Shown one piece after another: positions 1 through 10,797 of a DNA stretch of 64,000 bases. This DNA is from Saccopteryx bilineata (Eukaryota > Chordata > Mammalia > Chiroptera > Emballonuridae). Each line of letters starts with the position of its first letter. Within the stretch, counting starts at the first letter, position 1. The notes beneath the pieces were generated by a model. It was not told the DNA's origin and made no database searches. It worked only from the letters and a program-made list of their open reading frames with translations. A program made the translations under genes and the position numbers. The stretch is taken from contig NC_089493.1 of NCBI RefSeq assembly GCF_036850765.1, forward strand, positions 18,229,632-18,293,631. The letters are read 5' to 3'.

Positions 1-2490
1 TAGGACTACGGATGGCACTGGAGGGCTAGGGAGAGATGAAAGTGGAGAGAGCAGAATAAACCACAGTTTTGCTTCAAGAAGTTTCACTGCATGGCTGGCA
101 GCATTCTTCCCTAAAGGATTTCTAGAAAGCCACAGTGCCTTCCTAGAGGCAAAATGTCTGGGACCCAGCTGACAAAGGGCTAAGATCTCCTCACAAGGGG
201 TTTAGTAGATGGATAAGGTTAGCCTATATGAACTTACTGGCTGATTGCTGATTCTTAACACAAATAAGACATTCTTAAATCATTTGTTAATATTTTTTAA
301 AATAAATGCAACTGGAAATTTTATCTATTGTGACATTTTCAATCCATTATATTGTGGAGATTTGATATTTCCTTTTGTGAATTCCATACTTCATTGTCTT
401 TGGTTTATTTTGTCTTCACTTTAAAAATAAATATACATTTAAAAATATTTAGTGTAGTTTTTCTAAAATGAATCTCTAGATACATGAGAGATAATTTCCA
501 TCCTGTCTGGGATTTGGAGAATTCAAAGTAGGGACCTGAAACATATAATTGGCCCAAAGGAGTGTATTATCCAAGTTTTTTTTATGAATCAGAAGTAACT
601 GTCAGTACAGTTGATACCGTATATTACTTTGTGATGCTGTTTGTCCTAGAGGACTAACTAAGGTTTCCTTGAAGCAGTGAATGCCCTTCAGTGTTATAAT
701 ATGGAGACCAGAAAACACAAACCATAGTCACAAATGGGAGAAAAAGAATGTGCTGTATCAAATGCTGAGCCCATCTTTTATACATATCTTACTTTTGACA
801 TGATCAAAGGAAAATTGCTATCATATGCTGGGTACAGCTTTTTCCCCCTTCCTCCTCCCCTTCTGTAAGCACAAACTACAATCTTGAGCTGCACATGAGA
901 CAACGTATGCATAACTTCAAAAGGCATATTGATCGAGTAATTAAATTAAAGCTGATGTTTGACATTGTGTACAAGAATTATTCCTTGACAGACAGAATAT
1001 TCTGTTTTCAGCTCACTGCCGTGAAGCTCCAAGGGAAAGTGAAATGAAACCTTAGCTCTGAAAACTCACAGGATGTTCAGAGCATTTTGAAAAGAAGTAA
1101 GGCTTAGGTGTTTTCTTGTTAATTGTGTTTAATGATGGTGACATTTTCCATTCTCTATTTGTCTTAGCTCATAATATTCATTTACATTTAAAGAAATTAT
1201 TGGGCCTTGTAAGTAAACTCAATGGGAATAAAAAACATAAAGCAATAATATTTGTTGTAAAATAAAACCCTCTTATAAGAGAATTTAAAAAGCATCAGGC
1301 TAATCTGCAGATTTGTCCATTTCCAAGTCTTCTACTCAAACTGTACCAGAAGGAGAAAGAGGAGGAAAGCTCCAAACAGACATTAGTTGGTAATTAGCTT
1401 TGATCCTTTGTTAGTAGAAAAAAAGGCAGGTATGGTTTCTAAGGGACAAATAATATGGTATAAACTGTTAACAAGAGCAAGGACTTCCTAGAGCAGGAAT
1501 GAATGTTTAAAGTGTGTCACCTGGTGAAGAATTGAGGTGTTAGTTGTCCAGCCCACAGTAGGTCAATGTCTTCCAAAGGATAAACAGGGAAGCCACAATG
1601 GTCATGCCACCATGCCTTGTGAAAGTCATCAGATAAATCAGATAGCAGCCAAGGTAAAAGAAGTGTAAAAGCATCTTCAGGTGGCACCCTTGCCAGGAGA
1701 GCTACAAGAGGCGCCATATGAATCTTCAACATTGGAGAATAGCCCAGTCACATGGAAAAACAATGGGTAGAGTGTAATCGAACTCAGAACTGAGGACATG
1801 TAGAAAGGAGGACATGTTGTTCCATGGAATACAGAGTTTCCCCTCCTTTGAGCTGCAGGTTTAACCATTCTTCTAATGAGAACTGAGGCAGAGAAATATT
1901 ACAAAGAACCCCTCCTGTATTATTTATTTATTTTGCTGTAAGGAATTGAGAGGTATCTTAATATCTCTGTGTGTTTGAATGTGTGCCTGTTATAATATGG
2001 ACTTGTGACCAAGGAAGAATAAGTTATAAAGACTAGGGACAAGAATGGAAGTGAGGAAACCGGTTGAGACCTCTGGAACACTCATGGGTGTGGAAGTAGA
2101 TGATGATAGTGATGATGGGGAGAAGTGAATGAATATATGATGTGATTTTGAGACAAAAACAAGATTTCTTCAGATGAGTTGGATATTGAGGGTGAAGATA
2201 GAAAAAAGAAAAAATTTTTGGCTTGTGCAATTTGGTTAGTGATGAGGCAATTTAGAGAATTTAGAGAGAAGCAGAACACAGCATCCAGAGAATATACCTA
2301 GAGTAAATATACGAAGAGTTATGTTTCAGTCGTTTTAACTTTGAGGCACTGTTTGGAAATACAAATATAAAGGTTAAAGAGGCAGCTGGATATTCAGATC
2401 TGAACTTTCAGAGAAAACTGATATTTAAATATATAAAAACCAAACATTATCAGAGTAAATGCAGCCTTTAAAAACCTAATGGTAATGGCA
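1..2490. other. Unique AT-rich non-coding sequence
   Basis: No repeat family or exon is recognised. Short open frames occur on the minus strand around 1517-1868 (71 and 63 codons), but they lie in different frames, lack splice context and resemble no family I know. The remainder is AT-rich with frequent stops in every frame. Confidence 0.5.
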
Positions 2491-2494
2491 TGTT

Positions 2495-2562
2495 TATAAA
2501 CCTACCATAATACCTTGCACCTAGTAGGAACTCAATAATCATTTCTTAAATGTATTTCCATA
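2495..2562 (+). repeat. L2/MIR-type 3' end fragment
   Basis: The text 'taccttgcacctagtaggaactcaataat' in broken form matches the conserved L2 3' end (a 'cctggcacatagtaggtgctcaataaat' type signature) with normal decay. It is short and isolated, so the assignment rests on this signature alone. Confidence 0.5.
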
Positions 2563-2622
2563 TGAAAGTTATACTGTTAAAGGTAAGACATGGAGAAAGT
2601 AAAAAAAAAAATTATGAATTTA

Positions 2623-3021
2623 GCCCTGGCTGGTTGGCTCAGTGGTAGAGCATCAGCCTGGCGTGCAGAAGTCCAGGGTTCAATTCCCAGCCAGGGCACA
2701 CAGGAGAAGCGCCCATCTGCTTCTCCACCCCTCCCCTTCTCCTTCCTCTCTGTCTCTCTCTTCCCCTCCCGCAGCCCAGCCGAGGGAGCAAAGATGGCCC
2801 GGGCGCTGGGGATGGCTCCTTGGCCTCTGCCCCAGGCGCTAGAGTGGCTCTGGTCCCAACAGAGCGAACCCCCCCCCCCCGAGGGGCAGAGCATTGCCCC
2901 CTGGTGGGCAGAGCGTCGTCCCCTGGTGGGCATGCCGGGTGGATCCCGGTCAGGCACATGCGGGAGTCTGTCTGACTGTCCCATTCCGTTTCCAGCTTCG
3001 GAAAAATACAAAAAAAAAAAT
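2623..3021 (+). mobile_element. tRNA-derived bat SINE, full length (Rhin-1-like)
   Basis: The head is tRNA-like with a polymerase III A box (TGGCTCAGTGGTAG) and B box (GGGTTCAATTCC) and the starting GCCCTGGC. A CT-rich stretch and a long GC-rich body follow, ending in the 'CAGCTTCGGAAAAATAC' motif and an A-rich tail. It is flanked by a perfect 14 bp target duplication, AAATTATGAATTTA, at 2609-2622 and 3022-3035, so both ends are exact. Unlike the other copies here it has the 'GTGGGCAGAGCGTCG' unit twice, about 25 bp extra. Open frames of up to 146 codons inside it are chance frames in a GC-rich SINE. The SINE is non-autonomous and would have used L1 machinery. Confidence 0.93.
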
Positions 3022-3061
3022 AAATTATGAATTTAATTTGACAGATAGCACGTTATTTTCC

Positions 3062-3470
3062 TATGGTCAGTGTAACAAAATACCACAAACCAGTTGGGTC
3101 TCAACAACAGAAATGTATTGTCATAGTTCTAGAGCCCAGAAGTCTGAAGATGGTATTACTGGGATAAAACCAAACTGTTATTGGGATCCTGCTCCCCTTG
3201 GAGATTCCAGGGGAGAGTCTTTCCTTACCTCTTGCATTTTCTGGTGTCTGCTTTTATTCCTTGGATTATGGCTACATTGTTCTAATCATGAAGATCAGTA
3301 TTCTCAAAATCTCTGTCTATGCATTACCTACTTTATATCTGTTTCAGATTTCCTTCTGCTTCCCTTTTATAGGATGGATATGATTGCATTTAGAACTCAC
3401 CTGAATAATCTAGGATAATCTTCTCACTTCAAGATTATTAGTCACATCTGCAAAGACCTCCTCCCCTTTT
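3062..3470 (+). repeat. Probable ancient interspersed repeat
   Basis: The segment begins with 'cagtgtaacaaaataccaca' followed by 'caacagaaatgtattgtcat' and 'ctagagcccagaagtctgaag'. This is the layout of a common old mammalian repeat whose consensus reads 'TGTAACAAAATACCACA...'. I cannot name the family safely. It ends near 'cacatctgcaaagacctcc'. Confidence 0.5.
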
Positions 3471-3471
3471 A

Positions 3472-3512
3472 TTCATTCATTCATTTATTTACTTACTTAC
3501 TTATTTATTTTT
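3472..3512. repeat. Tetranucleotide low-complexity tract
   Basis: Imperfect ATTC/ATTT/ACTT tetramers run in tandem. Confidence 0.8.
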
Positions 3513-5225
3513 CTTTAAGGTAACAGTCACACAGTTTAATTACTGTAAAGGTTAAGAGGTGACTTTTGGGGACCATTTTTTCATCTTCTACAGATAGCAC
3601 TAAATTTGATAAATTTATAAATGTTGAAATTATAAGGAAATGTAATACTGCTAAGGTGGAGTACTGTGTAAAGTTTTTAGGAGCATCAAAGTAAAACAAA
3701 TTAATTCTGGAAATGTCTAAGTAGAGATACTTCTATGCCCTGGGTCCTGGAGGAGGAGTAAGAATCTGTAGAGTTGAAGATGTAGAGAAACACTCTAAGC
3801 CTAGATGACCATACACATAATGGCAAGGAATTGTAATTGTGTGATATAATAAAAAGATATAAAGATATTTTCATCCCATCTCCTAAGTGAGAGTGTTTAT
3901 AGAATCTTGACCATTGTCAAGTCTTTGGAGGATACATATTAATTTTAAGTAAGATAGCTGTGAAAGTCTGTATCATATTTGGAGAAATAGATATACATAC
4001 ATAGAAAAATACTAGTCAATATGTGATTATATGCTCATCTTTGTAATATTTACTAGGATTTCAGAAATAAAAAGAAATCACCAGAAAATTTATATTTGAG
4101 AAGATGGGTACACATCATAAGTGATTGGCAGAATTTGAGGATATAGAGAAGCTAGAATGCTCAAGGTAGTTTAATCAGAAGAAAGAACATAAGTCAGAGA
4201 AGGACTGAGAGTTGAATGAGTGAACACGAGGCCAAGAGTACAGCCAGATCCATTGAAGGATATCAAGAAATGAGATTGTATAAAATAAGATGTGTCCTGC
4301 TATTGAAAGATTTAAGAGCACAGAATAGGTGGTTCCTTGAAGCCTTTCTCACATAGTATGGACCACATTGACACATGCGTTTTCTCCATACATGGTGGAC
4401 TATGTGTTTACTATCATATTCAAGCAAGCAATAATTGAAACAGTAAAATAGTTTTGGCATCCCATCAAATTGTGACTCCTTTGAAGCAGAATACATGATT
4501 CATACTTTTTAGATTTTCATCAATTCAGAGACAGGAAGTATAGTAGAAAGCCATATTGAAAAAGAGATTGATACAGAGATTGAGAGGGAGATAGAAGTTG
4601 TGTCTCTCTAGCATTACACAGAAAGAACACAATGTATGCAACCTGGCAGGAGCATCATTTAAATGATTACTTCAGATCACTGCCTGATCATCTTGTCAGT
4701 GTTGTTCTTTATTTAAACTAGCTAGAAGCTGAGAGAGACAGACTGAGAGGGAGTTAGCATAGTGGGGGCTGATTTTCACCCAACATGCATATACACTCCC
4801 TTGGCTTCACTTAACTGGAGCATAAATGTATTGTGCTTGTCTTGTCTACCTTAGTTGAGTTGATAAGTTAATATTTACAAATTTCTCTGAAAACCATGGA
4901 AGCTGTTCTGTTAATATAAAATATTTTTTCAACATGACATTTGATTTGAAAGTTTTGAGAAATGCCTACATACACTGTAGGGTTACGGTAAGCAAGTGAT
5001 ACAATTTGAGTGCTCAGGCGCTCAGAGGTATAGCTATATTTCTGTCTCCCTCCATATATTCTTTTTGTTGATTTTACAAATATTTCACATTGATTACAAA
5101 ACATGCAATATGCAAGGACACGGCATTGAATTTTGTTCTGTTTTTAATTATGGATAAATCCAGATTACCATCTCTGTGCTTGCATTTATTCATTAAAATG
5201 TACACAAATTTTCCTGCTTGATGTT
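3513..5225. other. Unique non-coding sequence
   Basis: No gene or repeat is recognised. The longest open frame (minus, 4263-4496, 77 codons) resembles no known protein and has no supporting context. Confidence 0.5.
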
Positions 5226-5635
5226 CTTTTTTAAAAAATTTTCTTTAATTAATTTTAGAAAGTAAGAGGAAAGAGATAAACATTGATTTGTTCTTCCACT
5301 TATTTATGCATTCATTGTTTGATTTTTTAAATCTTTTCATTGATAGAGAGAGCAGAAGGGGTCTATAGGAAAGGGTGAGAGAGAAGTATCAACTCATCTC
5401 ACTTGGTTATTTCATTTAGTTGTGCACTCATTGATTGCTTCTCATACATGCTCTGACTGGGGGTTGAACCTGTGACTACTGGTGCACCGGGTGGATGCTT
5501 TATCCATTGAACCACCCAGCCAGGTCTCATTGATTGATTCTTGTATGTACCTTAACCAGAGATGGAACCCACAACCTTGGTGTACCAGGACAATGCTCCT
5601 AGAAACTGAGTACCCGATGCTCTAAACACAATTTT
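5226..5635 (-). mobile_element. Old tRNA-derived SINE, interrupted by another SINE
   Basis: The outer element has a T-rich start near 5226 (the reversed poly-A tail) and resumes after 5540. There the reversed tRNA head is visible as 'ccttaaccagagatggaacccacaacc' in degraded form: a reversed B box and 'accttggtgtaccaggac'. The inner SINE at 5325-5525 splits it. It is heavily diverged, so the edges are approximate. Confidence 0.6.
5325..5525 (-). mobile_element. tRNA-derived SINE (VES-like, ~200 bp) nested in an older SINE
   Basis: Reversed tRNA head: 'ctgactgggggttgaacc' (B box) and 'tttatccattgaaccaccca' (A-box side), with a T-rich reversed tail at 5325. An imperfect target duplication, TTCATTGTTTGATT at 5311-5324 and CTCATTGATTGATT at 5526-5539, brackets it. 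This shows it inserted into the body of the outer SINE. Confidence 0.75.
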
Positions 5636-6240
5636 TGCAAGAGCATACCATGCTCCAGACACTATATTAGACTCTGGGAATGCACAATTCAGAAGGCTGA
5701 GTATTCACTTTTTAGATCACAATATAATGTGAAAATAGATGCAAAGACTCAAAAATATTTCTACAACATATATTGTGTAACACAACAATATAGTACAATA
5801 CAATAGTTAGTGGCAGTCATTATCAAATACTTCTGATTACTTAGGTTTACTAAGGGAATGAAGAAAGGCTTCACCGAGGAGATATGAGTAAGTATTGATG
5901 AAAAAGGAGACCCTTCTGGGAAAATGGAATGATAAGCAGATTTTGGATCAAAGACTAAATATGATAAAAAAAAAAAAACTCAGATTCATAGAGTAATAAT
6001 ACATATTGGCAATCTTTATGTTTTTGATATGGTGAGTAGGTGGGTATAAATCAAGGTAAGAGGGTTATGAGATGAAGGGACTTGTAGAAATTTGAACCTT
6101 GTGTACATTGCTTAATGGGGAGCCTCTGAATAACTTTAAGCTTTGGAGAGTAACATGTTCAAATTTGCATTTAAAGGTAATTTGCTGAACAAAATGAACC
6201 ACATACAACAAGATAAGATGCTCTATAAATATTTGTCAAT
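5636..6240 (+). repeat. L2 LINE remnant
   Basis: Ordered, decayed L2 signatures: 'catgctccagacactatatt' (the 'tgccaggcactgtgctag' motif), 'gaagaaaggcttcaccgagg' and 'ggagagtaacatgttcaaat' (the 'aggggagtgacatgatc' motif). Order and orientation match the 3' half of L2. Edges are approximate. Confidence 0.6.
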
Positions 6241-6259
6241 GACAACTTAGACAACAGTT

Positions 6260-7200
6260 TTGGAAAGAATAGATTGCAGTGTGGTAATTAGAACTCATAA
6301 TTTCCTGCCATTCTTTACTTCAGTATCCAAGTATCGAGAGTTGGTAGAAGGGTAAGGGTTTAAGATTCTTGCTTCTTTTCTTTCTCCTATTTTGAAGGTT
6401 TGTTCCTCTGGGTCTCCGTGCATCACTATTTTTGTGTGTGGTTGTGTTATGTACAACTTTTGATCTGGAAATTTAAAACCAAGAGTGTTGGGTGAGTAGG
6501 TTAGGACTCAGTGAAGCTGGAAAATAGTACGTAAAGGAGGAGAAAGCAAGGGAAAAACGATTACTGTAATATAAGATGTCCAAAGAGGGAGCTTGACATT
6601 TGAGCACCCTCTGAGCCACATCGACAGTTCCATATGTTGCCTGCAATAGTGAAGAGATGCATCTCCTCTACCATGCTCAATATCCTTTCAAACAGAACCC
6701 CCACTGAGTAATGAAAGGGGGATTTATGTCTGCTGAGTTCATGCAGGGCATGTAGCTGTTTGGGAATCCAGGACTGGATGTCAAGGAGGAGAAAGAGAAT
6801 TCATAATCCTAAAGGGATCAAACATTTATTCAGATGTATATGACTGGCTAATACATAAGATACTCAAACTGAAATCTTTTGGGAAAGAAGAAATGCCATG
6901 AGTCTCTAAACAGAGCTAACAATGAACTTTAAGAATAATCATAGAAGTCCCATAACAGTCCTTACCAAGTAAATTTCCTTATAATCATAAGGCTTCCTTC
7001 TGTCCCTCTAGGGCCCTCATTTCAATCTGCATTAGGGTCTTATGTGTGAAATTCAAGTCTATTTTTCCTACTATGGGGGTCAAAGCTAATGTTAGTTTCT
7101 GGCTTCTATGATAATTCACTGAGCTTACCACTGATCTAAGAGAGAGTAGGTTCTCAATATTAGTCAATAATAGTTACTATTTATAAAGGTCTTATTCTAT
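6260..7200. other. Unique non-coding sequence
   Basis: No gene or repeat family is recognised. A pyrimidine-rich stretch near 6375 and an A/G-rich stretch near 6535 are ordinary. Confidence 0.45.
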
Positions 7201-7211
7201 AGCATCCTGGT

Positions 7212-7313
7212 GATTGTCAGAATTTTAACATGCACAAAATCACCTGAAAATTTTACTGTAAGTTGGGTTTGATTTAGTGATTTAGTGATTTTTGCATGTT
7301 GGAGTTGCTAGCC
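7212..7313 (-). repeat. MER5-type hAT remnant
   Basis: 'catgcacaaaatcacctg' and 'gctagccacactttgaggaa' match in order the reversed MER5A landmarks (gcatcagaatcacctgg ... ggaccacactttgagaacc). A short 'gatttagt' duplication lies inside. Heavily diverged. Confidence 0.5.
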
Positions 7314-7329
7314 ACACTTTGAGGAACAA

Positions 7330-7462
7330 GGAGGTAGATACTTACAGTTGAACATCTGAGGTCTAGAAAACTTAGGGGTTTGTTTAGTTCATCCAGCAGG
7401 TTGGGGAGAGACCATGCATTCTAACCCAGATCAAGCTGACCTATAATCCTCAAGCATGCTAT
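7330..7462 (-). repeat. MIR SINE remnant
   Basis: Reads as a reversed MIR: 'cttacagttgaacatctgag' (cagatgaggaaactgag), 'tagttcatccagcaggttgg' (cacacagctagtaagtgg) and 'attctaacccagatca' (gattcgaacccaggt), in the correct order. Confidence 0.6.
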
Positions 7463-7668
7463 TTGCTGTCTTAAACAACTCCAGCCATTACTAAATATGG
7501 CTACACAGAGTTTTGTCTACCAACCTGCCTCCCTACCCAAAGTACACAACAGAACATATCGGCTTTGTGAACAGGAGGTTGTTGCCTTCTGAGACAGCAT
7601 GCTTCAGTAAGATGTTCATTACTCTAGACTCAAGCTAAATAAACTAAAGAGCTCCACCAGTCATGAAT

Positions 7669-7777
7669 TATAGTTGGCCTCTCTGAATGCAAAACGGGTC
7701 CTTACAAGGTAATAAAGGCAGAGCTCCCTTTTATTACCTTGTAAGGACCCATTTTGCATTCAGAGAGGCCAACTATA
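7669..7777. repeat. Near-perfect inverted repeat (48 bp arms, 13 bp loop)
   Basis: The left arm, 7669-7716, and right arm, 7730-7777, are reverse complements over 48 bp with one mismatch (C7695 opposite A7751). The loop is GGCAGAGCTCCCT. The mismatch sits at a CpG in the left arm that is CpA in the right, so it is one deamination away from a perfect palindrome. An RNA from the minus strand would read G-U there and pair along the whole stem. The outermost bases are TA on both sides, which also fits a tiny Tc1/mariner-type MITE with TA target duplication. I do not recognise the arm sequence as any known family. Confidence 0.9.
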
Positions 7778-7879
7778 GCTCGCAACTATAACGGCCCATA
7801 AGTGATAATGTACCTGGAGAAATGATGAGACCAGAGATAAGAGTTCAAAAGTGAGATTGAAGAAATGGCCAGAAAGGGC

Positions 7880-8480
7880 TGATTACTTTCAAATCTCGAG
7901 CTTTTCTTGGATGTCAATTATGCTTTGATCCCTAAGAAATTAGTAAAAAGCACTGGAAAAAAATTAACAAATTAACCTGATCAGAAGTTACCCTATTATT
8001 CCTGAAGCAGTTTGTGAGACCGTATACACGCCTGTGCGTGTGCCTCCTCTCAGAACGTGGCCTTGATAATAATATACCATATCGCGTTTGGCTTCTACTG
8101 GGTGGGATTTACAAGAAGAAAGAGGCAGAGTTTCATTTTTTCCCAGTTGTGGAGATGCAAAAATTTTAAATTAAAAATAACCTTTTAGCTGATTCCTTGC
8201 ATAATTGCTATCGTGTTTTACTAATACTGTGGCTGAATTATAATTTGCTGAAGCCTTGGGGATTTGCATGTCGGTTTATCCTCTAAATTTGCATTGACAT
8301 GGTTTTCAGTCAAGTGCAGAACTAAATCCTGTGGCCAGCCGCTAGCAAGGGCTGGCTGTATTTGCATAGAAAATCAGCAGGCGATTAGGGGAAGAATGAC
8401 TCTGAGCAGCCTCCCTAAAGAGATCCAATGATGAAAATTTTCGGTCTTTCAAAATGCTGTTCCCTTCCATCAAGTGTTTG
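7880..8480. promoter_or_regulatory. Candidate regulatory element with octamer cluster
   Basis: This repeat-free segment retains CpGs (e.g. 'atatcgcgtttgg', 'cagccgctagc') in an AT-rich setting. It carries three identical POU octamer motifs, ATTTGCAT, at 8262-8269, 8287-8294 and 8360-8367. A fourth lies outside at 8864-8871. It also has homeodomain-like AT cores (gaattataattt). No promoter or coding frame is convincing. Enhancer function is inference; the motif cluster is directly visible. Confidence 0.35.
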
Positions 8481-9718
8481 TGGCTGCTGAGACCTTTGAA
8501 AGACAAGAACAAAAACAGACACGTGGGAAAAATATACAGACAGCTACCACTATGACACATATTTGTGAAATGACCATTTTCCACTGTCTTTTTGTATGGA
8601 TTTTGGGAGAGGAACTTTGAAGATATTCTTGCTGAAAATAAACTATCTGATGCAAAACAAAACAAAGCAAAACAATAACCCAAAACATGAGTTTGTTTTC
8701 TGGTCAGAGGCAAATGTATACAGCCAGTGTTGAGAGTTACAGTCCTTCATGAGGTTGTCAAACTGGCCTTTAAAATATTTTAAGGGCTATTCTATACATA
8801 GAAAGAAGTAGGCTTCTTTATAGGCTTGGCTTTTCTCATTTTATTCGTTGCTTATCTATCGATATTTGCATCTAGTGTGATTAGACATCTAGTGATAAAG
8901 AAGAAGAAAAAATTGGACCTCAAACCAAGTTATTTTTTAAATTCCAATTTTAACTATAATGGCTTTTATGTGGCACCACAGACTCTTCTTGTTTGAAAGT
9001 TGAAAGCTTTTGAGAGAGCACTCCGATCCTGCCACTGAAGGAAACTCAGTCTCTGAGAGGGGAAGATACAGATTCAAGGCTTTATATTAGCCACTGGTGA
9101 GAGTATGCAAGCCAACCTTCTGCCAAAAGCAGAGGAAGTCAACATGGAACAGAGGTGTTCATTTAAAAAAGGAGAGAGATTGTATAAAATTGTACCATGC
9201 TATTGATGATGTACACATTTCCTTCTTGAACTTAGTCTCTTGGTGAGTATTGATGTTGTTGTCAGAACTGAGTTAGAAGCCCAGGTCTCAGAAAATCACC
9301 CTACTACAGTCCTGGGACTGAAGTTTGGGTACAGTTCAAGAGCAAACACCAATAAAGGGGTAGCTCTTGCTCTCATCTGGAGAAAGAAGTTTACATGGGT
9401 TCATGGACCAGATATGAAAGTACATCCTTTTTTTATCTAAACATAATACCTAGTTTTGATGTTCCAGGTAAAGAAGCAGCAATAATGGCTGGGTGATTAG
9501 GGTGAAGCCCACCCAGAACTGTTTTAGGAGATTCCAGCTATAAAGAGGAAAAGACACAACCCTTCAGGCTTTAATAAGTTTGTAACAGAAATAGTTTGGA
9601 GAGCAAGGAATGCCCCAGCAAGTCTAGAGAAATAAGTGTTTGCATGAGTGAACAATGGAGAGCTTTTGCAAGAAGTTACATCATTATAATATAAACTGTG
9701 TTTGGTTACAAAATGGTG
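8481..9718. other. Unique non-coding sequence
   Basis: No gene or repeat is recognised. Overlapping minus-strand open frames at 8342-8713 look like chance frames. A 66-codon plus frame at 9240-9440 has no family resemblance. Confidence 0.45.
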
Positions 9719-10245
9719 TGTTGGGCAAATAAGTTTGCAAAATGTGATTTTTATGTTTGCTCACTTTGTTAAAAAAATGGTGCTGCCCCCGTGAATGGTG
9801 CTGTCCATGTGAAACTGCTAATTACCTTTCTGCTTAGAAAGGGGCTTTGTTATGCTAATGTAGTGCTGGAGGAGTGGTCTTTTGGGGCCCAGGTGGTTTA
9901 TTAGAAGGAAGAAGAAGGAGGAGGAAGAAGAATCTAAGACGAAAGGGAAGGAGAGAGAAGCCAGTTTTTCAGAGTAAGAAGTCATGTTGGCAGATGGGGA
10001 ACCAGAGTTGGCTAAGACTGGTGGGGGCCTTTGATTCTAGGAAAACCCAAATGTGTCAGTAGCTTTGTGAGCTCTGAATGAATGGGTTTTGGAGGCCTGT
10101 GTGTTTTTACTTGCCTGCCAGGTGCGAGGCTAGAATAAAGGAATGACTAAACCGTTTTTGGCTCCGCTGTTTCTTTACCATCTGTCCAAATCTAATGGGA
10201 ACCTGCATGTGCCTGGCTGTGATGGCCACAGCTACTGGCCATACA
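9719..10245 (+). mobile_element. Solo LTR of an endogenous retrovirus-like element
   Basis: The 527 bp unit starts TGTTGGGC and ends CCATACA (TG...CA ends). It is flanked by an exact 5 bp duplication TGGTG at 9714-9718 and 10246-10250. A polyadenylation signal AATAAA lies at 10134-10139, about 110 bp from the 3' end, followed by 'gctccgctgtttctttacc', as in mammalian LTRs. A purine-rich tract of GAAGAAGGAGGA type lies at 9903-9960. No gag, pol or env sequence adjoins, so this is a solo LTR left by recombination. Family name not assigned. Confidence 0.8.
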
Positions 10246-10250
10246 TGGTG

Positions 10251-10609
10251 ACACACAGAAATAAAAGTTATGAGGGAGAAAACAAGGTAACTATGTAAAA
10301 TTACTGAAGCACCTCAGTAACCTACAAACAAGGAAAAGAAAGAGTCCTCATGACTTAATAAGGCTGAGTGAGATTTGGAAAACTCTACAGTAAGATCAAA
10401 CTGCTATAAACACAGGTATATTTCCTATTTACATTTCTTCTTCCAATTTCTTGGTTCCTACTTAGTTTTCTGAGCAAGCAAAAAGAAGAAACAAAAAATG
10501 TTATTTCTTCAAATAAAAGGAAGCACATTCTCCTTTCTGAATGATTAACTTTATCATTTCATATTTCTGTTCTCTCTTTTGCAGCAGGTTCCAACATCAA
10601 ATGGATCAT
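10251..10609. other. Unique non-coding sequence
   Basis: AT-rich; nothing recognised. Confidence 0.45.
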
Positions 10610-10612
10610 ATA

Positions 10613-10797
10613 AAACTGGTCCTCAGACTGTGGTCCTTGGACAAGCAGTGTCAGCATTACCAGGGAACTTGTAAACAGCCTGTGATTGGCCCTATCCCAA
10701 ACAACTGAATCAGAAATTCTAGGGGTGGAGCCCCGCAGTGTGTTTTATAGAACGGTCCAGGTGATTTCTGTGCATTCCTAAAGTTTAAGAACCATTG
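10613..10797 (+). mobile_element. MER5A (non-autonomous hAT-Charlie)
   Basis: Near full-length match in order to MER5A: 'tggtcctcagactgtggtcc' at the left terminus, 'tcagcattaccagggaactt', 'ctgaatcagaaattctaggg', 'gtccaggtgatttctgtgca' and 'aagtttaagaaccattg' at the right terminus. Ends resemble hAT terminal inverted repeats (CAGTGGTTCTCA type), decayed. An ancient mammal-wide element and immobile. Confidence 0.88.

Noticed and set aside
2623..2700. Possible tRNA genes at SINE heads (also at 11084-16802, 33637, 40640, 42344, 44852, 62470)
   Set aside because: A and B boxes are present, but each is the head of a longer SINE with a tail and target duplication; cloverleafs are decayed.
2577..3030. 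Open frames up to 146 codons on both strands
   Set aside because: They lie wholly in a SINE with exact target duplications; the same frames appear in the other SINE copies.
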